DNA of 64,000 nucleotides from RBG-16-66-20 sp035308765 (GTDB taxonomy: Bacteria > Pseudomonadota > Gammaproteobacteria > Burkholderiales > SG8-39), in NCBI GenBank assembly GCA_035308765.1, contig DATGGA010000026.1, positions 1 to 64,000 of the forward strand, given 5' to 3'. Below are positions 31,771 to 40,196 of this stretch, piece by piece (the first letter of the stretch is position 1; each line of letters opens with the position of its first letter). The notes beneath the pieces are model-generated. The model was given only the letters and a program-made list of their open reading frames with translations. It searched no databases and was not told the origin of the DNA. The translations under genes and the position numbers were made by a program.

Positions 31771-33330
31771 TCAGTGAGCGGCGGGGGACGCCCCGAAAGG
31801 CGGCTTGGTGGTCCAGAGCACCGCGATGAGCGCGAGGAACAGCCCCGTGATCACCCAGAAAACATCGTTGGTCGCGAGCATATAGGCTTGGCTGTCCACC
31901 ATGCGGTTGATCTGCTCATGGGCCGAGTCGGTGCTCATGCCCAGGGAGGTCAGCTTGTCCAGCATGTCGCGCGCCGGCGCGTCGTACGCGTTGACGTGCT
32001 CGATCAGCTGGGTGCGGTGGATGGATTGGCGGTGGTCCCAGCCCGCGATGGTGATGGAGGCGGCGAAGCTGCCCAGCATCATGCGCAGGAAGTTCTGCAG
32101 TGCCGTGGCGTTGGCGATGCGCGCGATCGGGATGCCGCTCAGGTTGATGGAAAACAGCGGTGCGAAAAAGAACGCGACGCCCACGCCCTGCAGCCATTGC
32201 GGCAGCATGATGGTGGCGAAGTCGGCTCCGGTGTTGAAGGTCGAGCGCCAGTAGCCGGTGAGGGCGAAAGTGAGGAAGCCGACCGTGGCGAGCAGCCGCG
32301 GATCGACGCCCTTGCCGATGGCGCGTCCGACTACTGGTGCGAACAGCACCGCGAACACGCCGCCCGGCGCCAGCGCGTAGCCGGCCCACTGCGAGGTGTA
32401 GCCTAGCTGCGTCTGCAGCCACAACGGCAGCAGGATGACGCCGGCGAAGAACAGCGCGTAGCCCAGCGACACTGTGATCACGCCGCTGCGGAAATTGCGG
32501 AAGCGGAACAACCCCAGGTCGACTACCGGATGCTCCTCGGTCAGTTCCCAGGCGAGGAACAGCGCGAAGCCGAGCAATGCGATCACGCCCAGCGTGACGA
32601 TGAAACCGGAATGGAACCAGTCGAGCTCGTTGCCCTTGTCGAGCAGGATCTGCAGGCAGCCCACCCACAGCACGATCAATCCGATGCCGGTCCAGTCCAC
32701 CGGCAGCTTGCGCGTCTCGGTGTCGCGGTCGCGCAGCATGAGCCAGGTCGTAATCGAGGCGAAGACGCCGAAGGGCAGGTTGATGAGGAAGATCCAGGAC
32801 CAGTGGTAGTTGTCGGTGATCCAGCCGCCCAGCAGCGGGCCGATGATGGGCGCCACGGTGATGGTCATCACCCAGATCGCCAGCGCCATGCCGCGCTTGG
32901 CCGGCGGAAAGTTCGACAGCAGCAGCGCCTGCGACAGCGGCACCATGAAGCCGGCCGCGGCGCCCTGCAGCACGCGGAAGGTCACCAGAAGCTCCAGGCT
33001 GGTGGCGAGCGCGCACAGCAGCGAAGCCCCGGTGAAGCAGGCGATCATGGTGGCGTAGACCCGCACTTGTCCGAAGCGGCCGGCGAACCAGCCCGCGAGC
33101 GGCACGGTGATGGCGTTGGCCACCGCGTAGGAGGTGATCACCCAGGCGCCCTGGCTGGGCGCCACCGCGAGGTCGCCCGTGATGGTGGGGATCGCGACGT
33201 TGGCGATGGTGAGGTCGAGCACCTCCATCACGTTCGCCATCGACAGCACGAAGGTGAGGAATGCAAGCGTAAGGCCGGTGTAAGGCTGCGGCGCGGTCCT
33301 GGCGTCGGCCATGGCGGATGGGTCGCTCAA
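31771..33330 (-). CDS. emrB: DHA2-family (EmrB/QacA) multidrug efflux MFS transporter
   Basis: A 519-residue membrane protein with about 14 hydrophobic segments (the DHA2 count). It has the N-terminal DLTIANVAIPTI motif and the WVITSYAVANAITVPLAGWFAGRFGQVR region with motif A. The TTG at 33330 overlaps the stop of emrA; an ATG at 33312 is an alternative start. It forms a tripartite pump with the EmrA-like adaptor and the NodT-type outer-membrane factor encoded upstream in the same operon. Confidence 0.9.
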   Translation of the reverse strand: MSDPSAMADARTAPQPYTGLTLAFLTFVLSMANVMEVLDLTIANVAIPTITGDLAVAPSQGAWVITSYAVANAITVPLAGWFAGRFGQVRVYATMIACFTGASLLCALATSLELLVTFRVLQGAAAGFMVPLSQALLLSNFPPAKRGMALAIWVMTITVAPIIGPLLGGWITDNYHWSWIFLINLPFGVFASITTWLMLRDRDTETRKLPVDWTGIGLIVLWVGCLQILLDKGNELDWFHSGFIVTLGVIALLGFALFLAWELTEEHPVVDLGLFRFRNFRSGVITVSLGYALFFAGVILLPLWLQTQLGYTSQWAGYALAPGGVFAVLFAPVVGRAIGKGVDPRLLATVGFLTFALTGYWRSTFNTGADFATIMLPQWLQGVGVAFFFAPLFSINLSGIPIARIANATALQNFLRMMLGSFAASITIAGWDHRQSIHRTQLIEHVNAYDAPARDMLDKLTSLGMSTDSAHEQINRMVDSQAYMLATNDVFWVITGLFLALIAVLWTTKPPFGASPAAH

Positions 33331-34493
33331 CTGCGCGGCTTGCCGCCGCCGTTTTCCTGGATGATGCGCGCGATGCGCTCGGCCGCCTTGCTCTCCGGCG
33401 CCTCGAACACGTTGGTCTCCTGCACCGCCGGCGCACGCTCCGCCTGCGGCAGCCGCTGTCCGCTGCGGTCGCGCGTTTCGATGGCGACGCGCAGCGACAG
33501 CCCGATCTGCAGCGGATGCGCCGCGACCTCCTTGGGATCGAGAACCACGCGTACCGGCACGCGCTGCACCACCTTGATCCAGTTGCCGGTGGCGTTCTGG
33601 GCCGGCAGCAGCGCAAACGCGGCGCCGGTGCCGGCGCCGAAGCCGGCGACGCGGCCGCGGTATTCGACGTGGTTGCCATACAGGTCCGAGATGACCGTCG
33701 CCGTCTGCCCGACGCGCACGTCGGCGAGCTGGCTTTCCTTGAAATTCGCATCCACCCAGACCTGGTCCAGCGGCACTACCGCCATCATCGGGGTGCCGGC
33801 GGAGACGCGCTGCCCGACCTGCACGCTGCGCTTGGCGACGAATCCGGATACCGGTGCGGGCATCACGGTGCGCGCGTACGAGATGAAAGCCTCGTGCACC
33901 TTGGCCGCCGCTGCGGCAACGTCGGGATGCGCCGCCACGGTCGTGCCGTCGGTCAGCGCGCGGCTTGCCACCAGCTGCTCGCGTGCGGCCGCGAGCGCCG
34001 CCTCGGACGCGGCGACGGCGTCGCGCGCATGCTCGATTTCCTCGCGCGATACGGCGCCATCCGCGGACGCCTGCTCGCGGCGCGCAAGATCCTGCTTCAC
34101 GCGCGCAAGTTCGGTTTCGCGCTGCGTGACTGTGGCGCCGAGTTGCCCGTCGGTTGCATAGAGCGCGCGCACCTGGCGTACCGCGCGCGCCAGGTTCGCC
34201 TCCGCCTGCTCCAGCGCTACCTTGGCGTCGGCCTGGTCCAGGCGCACCAGCTCATCGCCGGCTTTGACGAAATCGGTATCGTCGGCGCGCACTGCGATGA
34301 CAGTGCCCGCGGCCTGCGGCGTCACCTGCACCACGTTGCCGCCCACGTAGGCGTCGTCGGTCGTCTCGACCCATTGACCCGCGAGCCACCACCAGACGCC
34401 CCAGGCAATGCCGCCCGCCGCGAACAGAAGCAGGATGATGGCGAGCGCGGTCTTGCGCTTGCCGTTGGCGCTTGCCGGGGGCTGTGCGCTCAT
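33327..34493 (-). CDS. emrA: EmrA/HlyD-type membrane fusion protein of the efflux pump
   Basis: A 388-residue product from ATG 34493. A short cytoplasmic tail and one membrane anchor (AIILLLFAAGGIAWGVWWWLAG) lead to the lipoyl-type strand YVGGNVVQVTPQAAGTVIAV, a long coiled coil (about 90-200) and the second beta half (VMPAPVSGFVAKRSVQVGQRV, WVDANFKESQL). It bridges EmrB to the outer-membrane channel. Its start overlaps the end of the nodT-like gene and its end overlaps emrB. Confidence 0.9.
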   Translation of the reverse strand: MSAQPPASANGKRKTALAIILLLFAAGGIAWGVWWWLAGQWVETTDDAYVGGNVVQVTPQAAGTVIAVRADDTDFVKAGDELVRLDQADAKVALEQAEANLARAVRQVRALYATDGQLGATVTQRETELARVKQDLARREQASADGAVSREEIEHARDAVAASEAALAAAREQLVASRALTDGTTVAAHPDVAAAAAKVHEAFISYARTVMPAPVSGFVAKRSVQVGQRVSAGTPMMAVVPLDQVWVDANFKESQLADVRVGQTATVISDLYGNHVEYRGRVAGFGAGTGAAFALLPAQNATGNWIKVVQRVPVRVVLDPKEVAAHPLQIGLSLRVAIETRDRSGQRLPQAERAPAVQETNVFEAPESKAAERIARIIQENGGGKPRS

Positions 34494-35905
34494 GTCTTGC
34501 CGCCGTAGCCGCCGCCCAGCGCGCGCGCGAGGCCGATCGCCGCTTCCAGGCGGCGCGCCCGCAATTCGGCAACGAGGCCGCGCTGCGCTGTGAGCTGCGT
34601 TTCGGCGCCGATCACGGTGAGGTAGCTGGAGAGCCCCGCCCGGTAGCGGGCGAGGGCGAGATCGTAGGCCGACTGGGCCGCCGCAAGGCTGGCGGCGACT
34701 TCGGCTTCCTGGCGTTCGATCGAGCGCCAGGCCGCGACCTGGTCGGCGACATCGCGCAGCGCCTCGGCCAGCGCCTGGTTGTACTGCTCGGCCGCGGCAT
34801 CGTAGTCGGCATTCTTTGTTCCCAGGTTTCCGCGCAGCTGGCCGCCGTCGAATATCGGCAGGCTGAGCGCAGGGCCGGCTCCCAGCGCCCGGCTGCCGGT
34901 CTCCACGAACTTCGACCAGGTGATGGCCTGCAGCCCGGCGAATGCGATCAGGTTCAGGTTCGGATAGAACTCGGCGCGCGCGCGATCCGCGTCGCGCTCC
35001 GCGGCCTCCACGCGCCAGCGGCTGGCGACGATGTCGGGTCGGCGGCCCAGCAAATCCACGGGCAGCTGCGACGGCAGCGCGAAGGCCGCGCCGGCGCCGG
35101 GCCTGGGGCGTTCGATGGCGAGCCCGCGGTCCGGGCCCTGGCCGAGCAGGGCGGCGATCTGGTGGCGCGAGAGTTCGATGGACTCCTCCAGTTGCGCGAT
35201 GCGCTGGCGCGTTTCGGGCGGTGTGCCCTGCGCCTGCCTCAGCTCCACGCGCGAATCGAGGCCGGCCAAAAGACGGGTGTGGACCAGCTTCAACTGGTGC
35301 TCGCGCTGCGCCAGCAATTCGCGCGCGAGGTCGAGCTGGTCGAAGGTGCGGGCCATCTGCACGTAGGCGAGCGCCACCGCGCTGGAGAGCATCAGCCTTG
35401 CGGCATGCGCGTCCGCCTCGGCAGCTTTCGCCTGGCCGAGCGCCGCCGCGTGCGCGGCGGCGTTGCGCCCCCAGAAGTCGAAGTCGTAGGAGAAGTTGAG
35501 CAGCGCCTGGTTCTGCCAGATCCAGCTGCCGGCAAGCGGCCTCGGATAGATGCTGTTCTCGGAGATCCGCTGGCGCGAGGCGCCGGCTTGGGCGCTGGCC
35601 TGCGGCGCGAGCGCGGCGCCGGCGGCTTCGGCGAGAGCAACGGCGCGGTCCACGCGCGAGCGCGCGAGGCGCATGGTCGGACTGGCCGCGAGCGCCTCCG
35701 CAATCAGCGCATCCAGCTGCGGATCGGCGAGCGACTTCCACCATTCTTCGCTTGGCCAGGCGCCGGGAGCGACCGGCACGGCGGCCAGCGATTCGGCTGC
35801 CTTGAGCTGCAGCGCGTCCGCCGGCTTGGAGCGCTTCACGAGGCCGTCGCTGCTGGCGCAGCCAGCGATGAGCAGGACAATGAGAATAAGAAAGATGCGG
35901 TTCAC
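34490..35905 (-). CDS. NodT/TolC-type outer-membrane efflux lipoprotein
   Basis: A 471-residue product from GTG 35905, which overlaps the marR stop codon (GTGA). The N-terminus NRIFLILIVLLIAGCASS has a lipobox, so the channel is lipid-anchored. Two OEP repeats carry the NodT signatures WWKSLADPQLDALIAEALA, LLGRRPDIVASRWRVEAAE and LPIFDGGQLRGNL. It completes the EmrAB tripartite pump. Confidence 0.9.
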   Translation of the reverse strand: MNRIFLILIVLLIAGCASSDGLVKRSKPADALQLKAAESLAAVPVAPGAWPSEEWWKSLADPQLDALIAEALAASPTMRLARSRVDRAVALAEAAGAALAPQASAQAGASRQRISENSIYPRPLAGSWIWQNQALLNFSYDFDFWGRNAAAHAAALGQAKAAEADAHAARLMLSSAVALAYVQMARTFDQLDLARELLAQREHQLKLVHTRLLAGLDSRVELRQAQGTPPETRQRIAQLEESIELSRHQIAALLGQGPDRGLAIERPRPGAGAAFALPSQLPVDLLGRRPDIVASRWRVEAAERDADRARAEFYPNLNLIAFAGLQAITWSKFVETGSRALGAGPALSLPIFDGGQLRGNLGTKNADYDAAAEQYNQALAEALRDVADQVAAWRSIERQEAEVAASLAAAQSAYDLALARYRAGLSSYLTVIGAETQLTAQRGLVAELRARRLEAAIGLARALGGGYGGKT

Positions 35906-36348
35906 GGGGCGTTGGCGAGCAGGCGCTTGAGAAACAATACCAGCAGACGGGTTTCGGCCTTGCTGAAGCCTCGCAGGAAACGGTTGAAGACACCGATCGC
36001 CACGTTGCCGATGCGCGGTATCGCTGCGCGCCCCGCGGCCGTCAATTCGATGCGCACGTTGCGCCGATCGCGGGCGCTGCGCACGCGGCGCACGAAATTT
36101 TTTTTCTCCAGTCGGTCGAGCAGGCGCGTCATTGCGCCGGGGTCGTACTGCAGGGCGCGGCAGAACTCCGCGGCATGCGAAGCATCGCCGTGCGCCAGCT
36201 GGAACATGACGATCGCCTGAGGCCCCGTGAGGCCGTGCGGCGCCAGTTCGCGCTCCATCGTTTCGAGCAGCGCGCGGCGCACCTGGCCGACCAGGTAGCC
36301 GAGCGTTTCGTGCGGGTTGACGCCGAGCGGGTTCTTGAGGCGGGCCAC
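35902..36348 (-). CDS. MarR-family transcriptional regulator of the efflux operon
   Basis: A 148-residue winged-helix protein from GTG 36348 (start not certain). The core LTGPQAIVMFQLAHG, SHAAEFCRALQYDPGAMTRLLDRLEKKNFV and RDRRNVRIELTAAG is the standard MarR DNA-binding domain. It is the first gene of the marR-nodT-emrA-emrB operon and is followed by overlapping genes, so it very likely represses its own operon and is released by pump substrates. A TTGCC/GGCAA palindrome lies just upstream. Confidence 0.88.
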   Translation of the reverse strand: MARLKNPLGVNPHETLGYLVGQVRRALLETMERELAPHGLTGPQAIVMFQLAHGDASHAAEFCRALQYDPGAMTRLLDRLEKKNFVRRVRSARDRRNVRIELTAAGRAAIPRIGNVAIGVFNRFLRGFSKAETRLLVLFLKRLLANAP

Positions 36349-36361
36349 CGGCGCATAATAT

Positions 36362-36388
36362 TTGCCTAGGCAATCATTGTCAAGGCAA
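36362..36388. promoter_or_regulatory. Probable MarR operator region
   Basis: A perfect 12-base palindrome TTGCCTAGGCAA (36362-36373) followed three bases later by an imperfect copy TTGTCAAGGCAA (36377-36388). It lies between marR and the divergent NHL-repeat gene, 14 bases from the marR start. TTGCC/GGCAA half-sites are typical of MarR-family targets, so autorepression is the simplest reading. Confidence 0.65.
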
Positions 36389-36436
36389 CGGTTTGCCCGG
36401 CGCAGCGGGTAGACTCGGACTTTCAGGGAGGGAGAC

Positions 36437-37537
36437 ATGAAGAAAATCTTGCTGCTGAGCGGCGCGCTCGCGTTGCTCGCCGCCTGCTCGGGAAGCCCCG
36501 AGCGCATGCAGGCTGCCGGCGTGCCGCAGTACAGGGTGGACCCGGGCTGGCCCAGGCCGCTGCCGTCGAACTGGATTCTCGGCCAGGTGGCAGGGATCGC
36601 CGTGGACAAGAACGACAACATCTGGATCGTGCACCGGCCTTCGACGCTGCTTGACGACGAGAAGGGCGCGCAGGCCAGTCCGCCCGCGACGACATGCTGT
36701 ATCGCCGCGCCGCCGGTGCTGCAGTTCGACCAGGCCGGCAACCTGCTGCGCAGCTGGGGCGGGCCGGGGCAGGGCTACGACTGGTTCGAGAGCGAGCACG
36801 GCATCTTCGTCGACAACGACGGCAACGTCTGGGTGGGCGGCAACAGCCCGAAGGACCACCATATCGTCAAGTTCACTGCCGACGGCAAGTTCCTGCAGCA
36901 GCTGGGCAAGCCGGGCAAGTCGGAAGGCTCCAACAGCACGACTCAGCTCGGCAGGCCCGCGCACATGCAGGTCGACGCCGCGGCGAACGAGCTCTACGTC
37001 GCCGACGGCTACGGCAACCGGCGCATCGTGGTGTTCGACGCCACCACGCTCGCCTACAAGCGCCACTGGGGCGCCTACGGCGGCCGGCCCGAGGACGGCA
37101 AGCTGCCCGCCTACGATCCCAAGGGGCCGCCGATGCGCTCCTTCAACAACCCGGTGCATTGCGTGCGTTTCTCCAACGACGGCCTGGTGTACGTCTGCGA
37201 CCGCGGCAACGACCGCATCCAGGTGTTCGAAAAGAGCGGCAAGTTCGTGAAGGAGTTTCTGATCGAGCGCGAGACGCTGCAAAACGGTTCGGTCTGGGAC
37301 CTGGTGCTGTCGGAAGACAAGGAGCAGAAGTACCTCATCGTCGCCAACGGCGCCGACAGCCACCTGCTGGTCGTCGACCGCAGCACGGGCGAGGTGCTGT
37401 CCACGTTCAGCCGCCCGGGGCGCATGGCGGGCGAGCTGAAATGGGTGCACAACCTCGCCATCGATTCGAAGGGGAACCTCTATACGGCGGAAGTCGGATC
37501 CGGACGGCGGGCGCAGAAGTTCGTCCGCCAGCCCTGA
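36437..37537 (+). CDS. NHL-repeat beta-propeller lipoprotein
   Basis: A 366-residue exported protein. The N-terminus MKKILLLSGALALLAACSGS has a lipobox (C17). The rest is a six-bladed NHL propeller, seen as repeated units such as GIAVDKNDNIWIV, GIFVDNDGNVWVGG, YVADGYGNRRIVVFD, YVCDRGNDRIQVF and LAIDSKGNLYTAEVG. Propellers of this type are found in periplasmic proteins with binding or lyase roles; no catalytic set was identified. Strong GGAGGGAGA ribosome binding site. Two bases separate it from the SDR gene, so it heads a four-gene operon. Confidence 0.85.
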   Translation: MKKILLLSGALALLAACSGSPERMQAAGVPQYRVDPGWPRPLPSNWILGQVAGIAVDKNDNIWIVHRPSTLLDDEKGAQASPPATTCCIAAPPVLQFDQAGNLLRSWGGPGQGYDWFESEHGIFVDNDGNVWVGGNSPKDHHIVKFTADGKFLQQLGKPGKSEGSNSTTQLGRPAHMQVDAAANELYVADGYGNRRIVVFDATTLAYKRHWGAYGGRPEDGKLPAYDPKGPPMRSFNNPVHCVRFSNDGLVYVCDRGNDRIQVFEKSGKFVKEFLIERETLQNGSVWDLVLSEDKEQKYLIVANGADSHLLVVDRSTGEVLSTFSRPGRMAGELKWVHNLAIDSKGNLYTAEVGSGRRAQKFVRQP

Positions 37538-37539
37538 CC

Positions 37540-38346
37540 ATGTTCGCCGGCAAGGTCATCGCCATCACGGGCGCCTCCGGGGGCATCGGCGCCGAACTCG
37601 CGCGCCGGGTCTCCGGCAAGGGCGTCTGGCTCGCGCTCGCGGCGCGCAACCTGGAAAAACTGGAGAACACCGCCGCCGAATGCCGCGCGCTGGGCGCCGA
37701 GGCGGTCGCGATCCGCTGCGACGTGAGCGCGCAAGCCGATTGCCGCAACTTCATCGAGGAAACGGCGCGCAAATACAGTTCGCTCGACATCCTGGTGAAC
37801 AACGCCGGCGTCTCGGGACACGCGCTGTTCGAGGACGTGAGCGACTTCGGCTGGTACGAAGACATGATGCGCGTGAACTACATGGGCAGCCTGTACTGCA
37901 CGCGCTACGCCATTCCGCACCTGAAAAAGCGCCGCGGCCAGATCGTCGCCATCTCCAGCCTGGCCGGCAAGGTCGGCGTTCCCGGCCGCACCGCCTACAG
38001 CCCTGCCAAGGCGGCGCAGGCGCTGTTCTTCGAAGCCCTGCGCCTGGAACTGCGGGAAAGCGGCGTCGACGTCACCATCGTCTATCCCGGCGTGGTCTCG
38101 ACCGATATCCGGCTGCACGGCTACGGCGCCGACGGGCAGGCCGCGGGCTACAGCGGCCTCAAGGAAGACGACGCCATGCCGGTGGAGGAGTGCGTGCGGC
38201 AGATCATTGCCGCCACGCTCGCGAGAAAGCGCGAACTGGTCATGACCTTGCAGGGGAAAATCGGACTATGGATGAAGCTTGCGTTTCCCAAGGTGGTGGA
38301 CCGGATGGTGCTGCGGGCGTTGAAGAAGAACCCGGGCGAGAGCTGA
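37540..38346 (+). CDS. Short-chain dehydrogenase/reductase
   Basis: A 268-residue NAD(P) enzyme starting at ATG 37540. Cofactor motif TGASGGIGAELAR, NNAGVSG, catalytic Ser in ISSLAGKVG and YSPAK (Tyr/Lys) are in order. The C-terminal extension (about 225-268) with LWMKLAFPKVVDRMVLRAL looks membrane-associated, as in the DHRS7-like SDR group. Second gene of the operon; substrate unknown. Confidence 0.85.
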   Translation: MFAGKVIAITGASGGIGAELARRVSGKGVWLALAARNLEKLENTAAECRALGAEAVAIRCDVSAQADCRNFIEETARKYSSLDILVNNAGVSGHALFEDVSDFGWYEDMMRVNYMGSLYCTRYAIPHLKKRRGQIVAISSLAGKVGVPGRTAYSPAKAAQALFFEALRLELRESGVDVTIVYPGVVSTDIRLHGYGADGQAAGYSGLKEDDAMPVEECVRQIIAATLARKRELVMTLQGKIGLWMKLAFPKVVDRMVLRALKKNPGES

Positions 38347-38347
38347 G

Positions 38348-38815
38348 TTGGGCATCCGTTCTCTCGAGCTCAAGATTCCGCCGCCGGCGGTGGCGCTGTG
38401 CTTCGCGATTCTCATGTGGCTGGTTTCCTGGCTGATGCGGCCGATGCAGGTGCCGTTCGACGTTCGCCTGGGCGTGGCGCTGCTGCTCGGCGTGGCCGGT
38501 CAGGTCATCAGCGTCGGCGGCATGATCGCGTTCCGGCGGGCTAAGACGACCATCAACCCGTTCAAGCCGGCGGCAGCGTCGTCCCTGGTGAGCGAAGGGG
38601 TCTACCGCTACACGCGCAACCCAATGTATGCCGGCTTGCTCCTTACGCTCATCGGCTGGGCGGCATTCCTGTCGAATCCGCTGGCCTTGCTGTTGCTGCC
38701 GCTCTTCGTGCTGTACATCAACCGGTTCCAGATCGATCCCGAAGAGCGGGTGCTGTCGTCGCTCTTTGGCGCAGAGTATTCTGACTATAAAAACAGGGTG
38801 CGCAGATGGCTTTGA
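38348..38815 (+). CDS. Isoprenylcysteine carboxyl methyltransferase/PEMT-like membrane protein
   Basis: A 155-residue membrane protein with TTG start at 38348. It has about four hydrophobic segments and the C-terminal signature LVSEGVYRYTRNPMYAGLLL then INRFQIDPEERVLSSLFG and EYSDYKNRVRRWL, which defines the ICMT/phospholipid-methyltransferase-like fold. It should methylate a lipid or small molecule using SAM. The end overlaps the next gene by ten bases. Confidence 0.8.
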   Translation: MGIRSLELKIPPPAVALCFAILMWLVSWLMRPMQVPFDVRLGVALLLGVAGQVISVGGMIAFRRAKTTINPFKPAAASSLVSEGVYRYTRNPMYAGLLLTLIGWAAFLSNPLALLLLPLFVLYINRFQIDPEERVLSSLFGAEYSDYKNRVRRWL

Positions 38816-39519
38816 AGACCGACACGAAAATTCGTTCGAGCGAAGGTCCCGAGTTCGATTGCTACGTGGCGACGCCGGATGCGGGGCGCAAGGTTCCGGC
38901 GATCGTGCTCGCGTCCGCCATACACGGCGTCGACCAGGATCTGCGCGGCATTGCCGACGATTTTGCTTCCCGCGGCTACATCGCGGCGGCGCCGGATCTG
39001 TTCTGGCGCTCGGTGCCGGGACCGCTGGTGCGCGACGATCCGCGATCGGCGCCGCGAGGACAGCCGCGGCTGGAAAAAATCAGGGCCGGCGAACGGGACA
39101 TGGCCGACGTGCTGCCGATGCTGCGCAAGCTGCCGCAATTCAACGGCCGGGCAGCGGTGATCGGCTTCTGCTACGGCGGCCCGTATGCGATTCTCGGCCC
39201 GAAGCGCCTGGGCTATGACGCCGGTATTTCCTGCCACGGCACGCAAATGCTCGACTACATCAAGGACCTCGACGGGGTCCGGCAGCCGGTCTGCATCATC
39301 TGGGGCGATCAGGACGTGATGGCGCCGGCGAATGTGCTGGAGGCGTACCGCGCGGTGCCGGCGCGCATGAAAAACGTGGAAGTGCACGTGTTTCCAGGCG
39401 TGCAGCACGGCTACATGATGCCCGGCGCGAAGGCCTTCGACAGGAAGGTGTACGACTTTTCCATGGAACGCGCTCTTGCCATCCTGGAACATCTCCGGAT
39501 CGGCGCGCCCCGCGCTTAG
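38806..39519 (+). CDS. Dienelactone hydrolase family protein
   Basis: A 237-residue alpha/beta hydrolase. The nucleophile elbow GFCYGGPYA has the Cys of true dienelactone hydrolases, the acid is in IIWGDQDVMAP and the catalytic His in VQHGYMMPG. Short N-terminal strand KIRSSEGPEFDCYVATP. It overlaps the methyltransferase gene and its last bases overlap the convergent NnrU-like gene. Likely cytosolic hydrolase of a lactone or ester intermediate. Confidence 0.88.
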   Translation: MALKTDTKIRSSEGPEFDCYVATPDAGRKVPAIVLASAIHGVDQDLRGIADDFASRGYIAAAPDLFWRSVPGPLVRDDPRSAPRGQPRLEKIRAGERDMADVLPMLRKLPQFNGRAAVIGFCYGGPYAILGPKRLGYDAGISCHGTQMLDYIKDLDGVRQPVCIIWGDQDVMAPANVLEAYRAVPARMKNVEVHVFPGVQHGYMMPGAKAFDRKVYDFSMERALAILEHLRIGAPRA

Positions 39520-40196
39520 TAGGCGCGGATACCGAACAGCAGGGGGTGAAACCAGAAGAACAGCGCGTATAGCGCGAGGCCGATCGTCGGGTTGCGCCAG
39601 CCGATCTCGCGCCCGTCGAACCGGTTCCTGCCCTGCAGGACGGCGCCGAACGGCAGGTAGGAGGTGACGGCGGCGAAGCGCTTCCAGTCTTCGCCCAGGG
39701 TCCGCGCCTTGCGCTGGTCCAGCACCAGGGCGCCCAGCGCCGCCACGACGAAGAAGCCGCCGAAGAACACCGAGGCCATGTGCTCGCCGCGCGCCAGCAG
39801 GTGCGCCAGCGACCAGAGCATGATGCTCCACATGACCGGATGCCGCGTGACGCGGATGATGCCGCGCGCCGGCTCGGGATTCCTGAGCAGCTTGTCGGCG
39901 CCGACGAGTGTCGGATTGCGCGACAGCAGGCCGCAGGCCAGCAATATGAACGAGAAGGGCATGACCACGGCGGGCAGCCAGCGCGTGCCCACCCACAACG
40001 GCTCCAGTGGCGCGTGGTTGTAGGCCCGGATCATCCAGCCGAGGGTGGCGAAGGCGACCAGCGAGTAAAGGGCGAGATAAGCCCGCTCGCCGATGCCGCG
40101 GACCAGCACGCCGCGCAGCGGGGTGCTGGAGATGAAATGCGTCGCGATGAAGGCCGCGGTGGCGTAATAGAGTTGCGCGTCGTCGCCCATGTTCAT
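39516..40196 (-). CDS. NnrU family membrane protein
   Basis: A 226-residue polytopic protein with about six membrane segments. Family features are AFIATHFISSTPLRGVLV near the N-terminus, LLRNPEPARGIIRVTRHPVMWSIMLW in two consecutive short motifs, and LDQRKARTLGEDWKRF. NnrU proteins are linked to nitric-oxide metabolism in some species, but most have unknown roles. The start codon overlaps the pepN stop (ATGA). Confidence 0.8.
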   Translation of the reverse strand: MNMGDDAQLYYATAAFIATHFISSTPLRGVLVRGIGERAYLALYSLVAFATLGWMIRAYNHAPLEPLWVGTRWLPAVVMPFSFILLACGLLSRNPTLVGADKLLRNPEPARGIIRVTRHPVMWSIMLWSLAHLLARGEHMASVFFGGFFVVAALGALVLDQRKARTLGEDWKRFAAVTSYLPFGAVLQGRNRFDGREIGWRNPTIGLALYALFFWFHPLLFGIRAY

